NCBI GenBank assembly: GCA_012515885.1
Contig: JAAYXN010000221.1
Span: forward strand, 1 to 17,449
Reading direction: 5' to 3'
From: Rhodococcus sp. (in: high G+C Gram-positive bacteria)
GTDB taxonomy: Bacteria; Actinomycetota; Actinomycetes; Mycobacteriales; Mycobacteriaceae
Length of the DNA: 17,449 bases
In this document: one piece after another, positions 14,287 to 17,449 of the stretch
Position numbering within the stretch: the first letter of the stretch is position 1
Layout: each line of letters opens with the position of its first letter
Notes under the pieces: generated by a model
What the model saw: only the letters and a program-made list of their open reading frames with translations
Told to the model about the DNA's origin: nothing
The model's database searches: none
Position numbers and translations under genes: made by a program

Positions 14287-15527
14287 GCTTCCATTGCGGC
14301 ACTGAGCCTCGCGAGGCCCTGGCTGATTTCGTCTGCAGACACGGTCAGTGGTGGGATCACGCGAATCACATTGCCGTAGCCGCCGCAGGTCAGAAGCAGT
14401 AGGTCTTCTTTGATCGCGGCCTGCTGCACGGCGAGGGCAGCTTCCCCGTCAGGTGCGCCGAGGACGGTGGTGAATTCGAGGCCCTGCATCAACCCATACC
14501 CGCGGACGTTCCCGATCTGCGCGTGCTGGCCTTGTAGTAGAGCCAATCCGTCGGCGAGTTCTTCACCCCGCACCCGTGAGTTTTCGACGAGTTTTTCGTC
14601 TTCAATGACGTCGAGTGTCGCGACGCCTGCTGCTGCCGCAACGGCGTTGCCGCCGTAGGTGCCGCCCTGGGATCCGGGCCATGCTTTGCTCATGAGCTTT
14701 TCGGATGCGGCGATCGCCGAGATGGGGAATCCGGAGGCAATACCTTTCGCGGTGATCAGGATGTCGGGGGTGGCGTTGGAATGTTGGTGGCCCCAGAACT
14801 TTCCGGTCCGTCCGACCCCCGCTTGGACTTCGTCGATGATGAGGAGGATGCCGTGTTCGGTGGCGCGTTCGCGGAGTCCGTCGAGGAAGCGCGGCGGGGT
14901 GGGCAGGTAGCCGCCGTCACCGAGGGCGGGTTCGATGAGGAACGCCGCGGTGTCGGCGGGGATGGAGATGGTGGCCAGGAGGTGGTCGAGTTCGCGCAGT
15001 GCGAAGTCGACGGCGGTGTCGATGTCCCAGCCGTAGCGGTACGCGTACGGGAAGGGCGCAATGTGGACGCCGCTCATCAGCGGAGCGAAGCCGCTGCGGA
15101 ATTTGCTGCCTGCTGTGGTGAGTGAGGCGGCGGCGACGGTGCGGCCGTGGAATCCGCCGTGGAACGCGACGATGTTGGGTCGTTCGGTGGCCATGCGGGC
15201 CAGGCGCACGGATGCTTCGACGGCTTCCGCACCGGTAGTCGCGTAGAACACGGAGTCGAGTCCGTTGGGGAGGTAGTTGCCGAGTTTGTCGGTGAGTTCG
15301 AGCAGTGGCTTGTGCATCACTGTCGTGTATTGGGCGTGGATGATTTTGCCGACTTGCTCTTGTGCGGCGGCCACGACCCGCGGGTGACAGTGCCCGGTAC
15401 TGGTGACACCAATACCTGTCGTGAAGTCGAGATAACTGCGGCCGTCGGTTCCGTAGATCCAACTACCTAGTGCGTGATCGACCACCACAGGTGTGGCCTG
15501 TTTCAGTATCGGACTCAGGCTGGTCAT
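14274..15527 (-). CDS. Class III omega-aminotransferase (4-aminobutyrate aminotransferase type)
   Basis: This is a 417-residue PLP enzyme. Lys261 (ILITAKGIASGFPIS) would form the internal aldimine, Asp232 (LIIDEVQAGVGRTGKF) contacts the pyridine nitrogen, and the phosphate-binding turn is TTGAEAVEASVRLA (97-110). The GGFHGRT (124-130) and GGTYGGNAV (288-296) segments place it with GabT-like omega-amino acid:2-oxoglutarate aminotransferases, which convert an omega-amino acid to its semialdehyde, the substrate of the dehydrogenase two genes downstream. I chose the ATG at 15527 because the protein family starts about there and the -10 box ends 6 nt before it, suggesting a leaderless message; an ATG at 15572 would add 15 residues lying inside the promoter and operator. 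It heads the operon and overlaps the FAD/Fe-S oxidase gene. GABA, 5-aminovalerate, beta-alanine or a diamine derivative are all possible substrates. Confidence 0.9.
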   Translation of the reverse strand: MTSLSPILKQATPVVVDHALGSWIYGTDGRSYLDFTTGIGVTSTGHCHPRVVAAAQEQVGKIIHAQYTTVMHKPLLELTDKLGNYLPNGLDSVFYATTGAEAVEASVRLARMATERPNIVAFHGGFHGRTVAAASLTTAGSKFRSGFAPLMSGVHIAPFPYAYRYGWDIDTAVDFALRELDHLLATISIPADTAAFLIEPALGDGGYLPTPPRFLDGLRERATEHGILLIIDEVQAGVGRTGKFWGHQHSNATPDILITAKGIASGFPISAIAASEKLMSKAWPGSQGGTYGGNAVAAAAGVATLDVIEDEKLVENSRVRGEELADGLALLQGQHAQIGNVRGYGLMQGLEFTTVLGAPDGEAALAVQQAAIKEDLLLLTCGGYGNVIRVIPPLTVSADEISQGLARLSAAMEACLR

Positions 15528-15533
15528 ACCCCC

Positions 15534-15562
15534 ATCGTCAGCCCGAGCGGGCCGATTGTCAA
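15534..15562 (-). promoter_or_regulatory. Operon promoter (TTGACA-17-GACGAT), probably leaderless
   Basis: On the minus strand, a perfect -35 TTGACA (15557-15562) is followed after 17 nt by GACGAT (15534-15539). The -10 ends 6 nt before the ATG at 15527, so transcription would start on or beside the start codon. The -35 lies inside the inverted repeat at 15554-15567. Confidence 0.6.
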
Positions 15563-15567
15563 CAATC
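15554..15567. promoter_or_regulatory. GntR/FCD-type operator over the -35 box
   Basis: GATTGT-CA-ACAATC is a perfect 6-2-6 inverted repeat. Short T-rich/A-rich half-sites of the TTGT-N-ACAA type are typical of FCD-subfamily GntR repressors. It overlaps the -35 of the catabolic operon that contains a GntR/FCD gene, so simple repression relieved by a pathway acid is the likely mode of control. Being between divergent genes, it could also affect the membrane-protein gene at 15661. Confidence 0.6.
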
Positions 15568-15660
15568 TGCAATCAAGTTCCGAGTGAGGCCGTCCTGCCG
15601 CGCAGTCACCATGTCTCACACCCAGCTAGGCTCTTCCGCAAGCAGCCACCAGGGGGGAAC

Positions 15661-16671
15661 ATGAATCTATCGACGCACGAGTTCAACTACGTCACGACGG
15701 AGGCCCCACCGACTCCGGGGCGAAGGCTCGTCGATGACGACCTCATGCGGGCATGGACACTGCACCTCAAGTGGTACCTGCTGCCGGTCCTCTTCATCGG
15801 TGCGACTTTGAGTTCCACAATTGTCGTCGAATCACTGGCTCAGGGCACTGACTCAGAAGACGCTATCGGCGCCCAGCTCTCCGCCCTCTTCCTTGCCACA
15901 CTCACCATTTCCGCGCTCGGCCAGGTCGGGCTGCGATGGCTGTTCCTGAACCCTCGGATACGCGTCGTCAACAACGCCGACCACGGACCGGCACTTGTCG
16001 TCCCCCACCGCATCAAGAACCGGATCCTCGGAGGGCTCGGCTGCATCCTGGCGGCCGCAGCGTTCTACCCCATCCCACTCGACCTGAACGCACCAAGCAC
16101 GCTTCTCTCCAAACTCTCCGCCGGGAACCCCCAGGCAATAGTCATCACAGCCCTCATCGCAATCCCCCTACTCCTCGCCCTCGTCCGGACTCAGTACCGG
16201 CTTGTTCTTTCCCCCTCCGAACTGCGGATTCACCATCGCACTCTCATCTTCTTCATGATCTTTGACCGCGAAACAGTCATCGCCTGGGACGAGATTCGGA
16301 TCACCAGAACAGCGCGCGTCGTCGAAAACGCTCGCGGGCCGCGGTTAAAGTTCCCGACCTTCCAGATCAGCGCCAACCAGGCCACAGAACATAGGCGCCA
16401 CGGCAGCAAGATAGTGGAAACCGTCAAGGAGTACTCCCACATCACCGTTGATGCCACCAGGTTGACTGCCGAACCGAACATGCTCGTCACGCTGCTGGAA
16501 CACATGAGAGATCACCCAGCGGACCGTGAGCTTCTCTCCTCCCACTCAGCGCGCCTCATGTTGACCCCACCGCCAGTCACGCAGAGGTGGGCAGCGGCCC
16601 GCAAGTCCCGCAACGAAACCAAGCTGTACGTCGTCCAGCCGACCAACATAGCCAGGGAAACGGCAGTGTGA
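15661..16671 (+). CDS. Four-TM membrane protein with a PH-like domain
   Basis: This is a 336-residue protein of unrecognised specific family. Four hydrophobic segments lie at about residues 37-57 (WYLLPVLFIGATLSSTIVV), 69-93 (LSALFLATLTISALGQVGL), 121-141 (ILGGLGCILAAAAFYPIPL) and 158-176 (AIVITALIAIPLLLALV). After the last one, YRLVLSPSELRIHHRTLIF (about 178-196), then VIAWDEIRI (about 204-212), resembles the start of a bacterial PH (YdbT/YdbS-like) domain, in which strands alternate and a conserved Trp/Asp-Glu turn occurs. The region up to about 280 continues that domain. The C-terminus is polar and basic. I chose the ATG at 15661, 3 nt after a GGGGGG ribosome binding site. It is divergent from the catabolic operon and may share its intergenic control region, but no functional link is evident. 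Confidence 0.6.
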   Translation: MNLSTHEFNYVTTEAPPTPGRRLVDDDLMRAWTLHLKWYLLPVLFIGATLSSTIVVESLAQGTDSEDAIGAQLSALFLATLTISALGQVGLRWLFLNPRIRVVNNADHGPALVVPHRIKNRILGGLGCILAAAAFYPIPLDLNAPSTLLSKLSAGNPQAIVITALIAIPLLLALVRTQYRLVLSPSELRIHHRTLIFFMIFDRETVIAWDEIRITRTARVVENARGPRLKFPTFQISANQATEHRRHGSKIVETVKEYSHITVDATRLTAEPNMLVTLLEHMRDHPADRELLSSHSARLMLTPPPVTQRWAAARKSRNETKLYVVQPTNIARETAV

Positions 16672-16709
16672 CGGACGTCGTAACCGGAACGTATTGCCGA
16701 ATTTACTTA

Positions 16710-16751
16710 GGCAGGACTACTCTGCCGTTGTAACCAGATTTCAGTCTGGTT
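16710..16751 (+). promoter_or_regulatory. Tandem hairpins in the leader upstream of the glutamate synthase-like gene
   Basis: Two perfect stem-loops lie close together in the 220-bp gap before the gltB-like gene: GGCAG/CTGCC (16710-16714 and 16722-16726, 7-nt loop) and AACCAGA/TCTGGTT (16732-16738 and 16745-16751, 6-nt loop). No T-run follows. They could end transcription of the upstream membrane-protein gene or form a 5' leader control element. GTAACC occurs twice nearby (16680-16685 and 16730-16735). No other gene is seen in this gap. Confidence 0.4.
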
Positions 16752-16891
16752 TGCACTGTTCAGACAACGACGTCTGCCTCACCGGCCACCGGTCTCGAGG
16801 CGGGTCTCTATCAATCCCTCTCCTTTCCGCTGGTCAGCGGCCCCCTAAACAAGGGTCATTTTCTGTCGGTTCCACACGAGGAGACGGTCGA

Positions 16892-17449
16892 TTGACGACG
16901 CGTGCCGCCAACACAGGCCTTTACGACCCCACGCTTGAGAAGAGCAACTGCGGCGTGGGCTTCATCACGCGCAAGGACGGCACCCAGACTCACGACATCC
17001 TCGCCAAAGCCCACGCAGCGCTCTGCGAGGTTCCCCACCGCGGCGGCATGAACGCTGAAGGTGTCGGCGACGGCGCGGGCGTCAGCGTCGACCTGTCGGT
17101 CCGTTTCTTCCGCAAGCTGACCGGAAACGCTGAGCTTGAAGCGGGACGTTTCGGTGTCGGCAACTTCTTCCTCCCCAACGACACGGATGCGCACGCTGAC
17201 GCTGAAGAGGTCATTTCGCGTGGTCTCGCGACTCACGGACTCGATGTCCTGCAGGTTCGTGACGTTCCCGTCGACAACTCGGCGATCCGCCCCGCAGGTA
17301 TCGCGCTGCAGCTGCCGATCCGGCAGTGGATTTTTGCCGCGCCCGACGCCTGTACCGATCCACTCGAGTTCGATAAGCGCATCCACGAGGCACTGCTCGA
17401 TATTGAGGCCGTCGCGTACACCGATCCTCGGCTGACCGGTCTGTACCCG
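16892..17449 (+). CDS. gltB: Glutamate synthase large-subunit-type protein, 5' part (class II glutamine amidotransferase domain)
   Basis: The first 186 residues are present and the gene continues past the window. It starts with TTG at 16892, supported by GAGGAG (16878-16883) 8 nt upstream; there is no earlier ATG or GTG that fits. The sequence GLYDPTLEKSNCGVGF places Cys20 as the N-terminal nucleophile of a class II glutamine amidotransferase after removal of a 19-residue propeptide, as in GltB. Further family segments are CEVPHRGGMNAEGVGDGAGV (residues about 49-68) and FRKLTGNAELEAGRFGVGNFF. The HRGGMNAEGVGDG form differs from the commoner HRGATGAEPNTGDG of GltB, so this may be a distinct GltB-like branch. 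The domain releases ammonia from glutamine, normally channelled to 2-oxoglutarate. The two-hairpin leader lies upstream. Confidence 0.85.
   Translation, partial: MTTRAANTGLYDPTLEKSNCGVGFITRKDGTQTHDILAKAHAALCEVPHRGGMNAEGVGDGAGVSVDLSVRFFRKLTGNAELEAGRFGVGNFFLPNDTDAHADAEEVISRGLATHGLDVLQVRDVPVDNSAIRPAGIALQLPIRQWIFAAPDACTDPLEFDKRIHEALLDIEAVAYTDPRLTGLYP

Noticed and set aside
15528..15572. Earlier ATG start for the aminotransferase
   Set aside because: The 15 extra codons cover the -35 box and operator, and the family usually starts near the chosen ATG.
1..17449. tRNA, rRNA, CRISPR array, insertion sequence or phage genes
   Set aside because: No cloverleaf, repeat-spacer series, transposase or integrase was seen in a manual reading of either strand.

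Overview
The window comes from a high-GC actinobacterium, most likely a member of the Mycobacteriales. This rests on a pair of genes that look like an ESX (type VII secretion) PPE/WXG-type substrate and an EspG-type chaperone, on a UsfY-like small membrane protein with a SigF-type promoter, and on GTG/TTG starts and leaderless promoters. I do not assign a genus.

Layout. (1) 3-560: 3' end of a hormone-sensitive-lipase-type esterase. (2) 714-4549, plus strand: an apparent type VII secretion accessory island with a secreted or anchored Pro-rich protein, a PPE/WXG-like protein, an EspG-like chaperone, and a large protein resembling the type III secretion/YbjN-like chaperone (TY-Chap) families. 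No ESX ATPase, channel or mycosin gene is present here. (3) 4644-5102: a type II (RibH2-like) lumazine synthase on its own, with a probable leaderless promoter carrying a perfect 12-bp palindrome. (4) 5113-5799, minus: a membrane-anchored Mrr-like nuclease-fold protein whose (Q/E)xK motif is lost. (5) 5800-6557: a gene-poor stretch, then a SigF-type promoter and a usfY-like gene. (6) 6577-6636: a 17-bp perfect inverted repeat between convergent genes.

(7) 15527 down to 6663, minus: a six-gene catabolic operon in transcription order class III omega-aminotransferase, 966-aa FAD/Fe-S 2-hydroxyacid oxidase, succinate-semialdehyde-type dehydrogenase, GntR/FCD regulator, NAD-dependent D-2-hydroxyacid dehydrogenase (frameshifted in this sequence), and amidase. 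The genes overlap or abut, except for a 142-bp gap before the amidase. A 6-2-6 inverted repeat of the GntR/FCD type covers the -35 box of the promoter in front of the aminotransferase, so the regulator probably represses its own operon. A plausible logic is: amide or omega-amino acid, to semialdehyde, to (di)carboxylate, with 2-hydroxyacid by-products returned to 2-oxoacids. The true substrate is not readable from sequence.

(8) 15661-16671, plus: a four-TM protein with a PH-like cytoplasmic domain. (9) 16672-16891: a leader region with two tandem hairpins. (10) 16892-17449: the 5' end of a glutamate synthase large-subunit-type gene, running off the window.

The strongest leads for something new are the orphan type VII secretion chaperone/substrate island, the degenerate membrane-bound Mrr protein, the 15-bp hairpin in the first codons of the FAD/Fe-S oxidase gene, and the 17-bp inverted repeat at 6577-6636.
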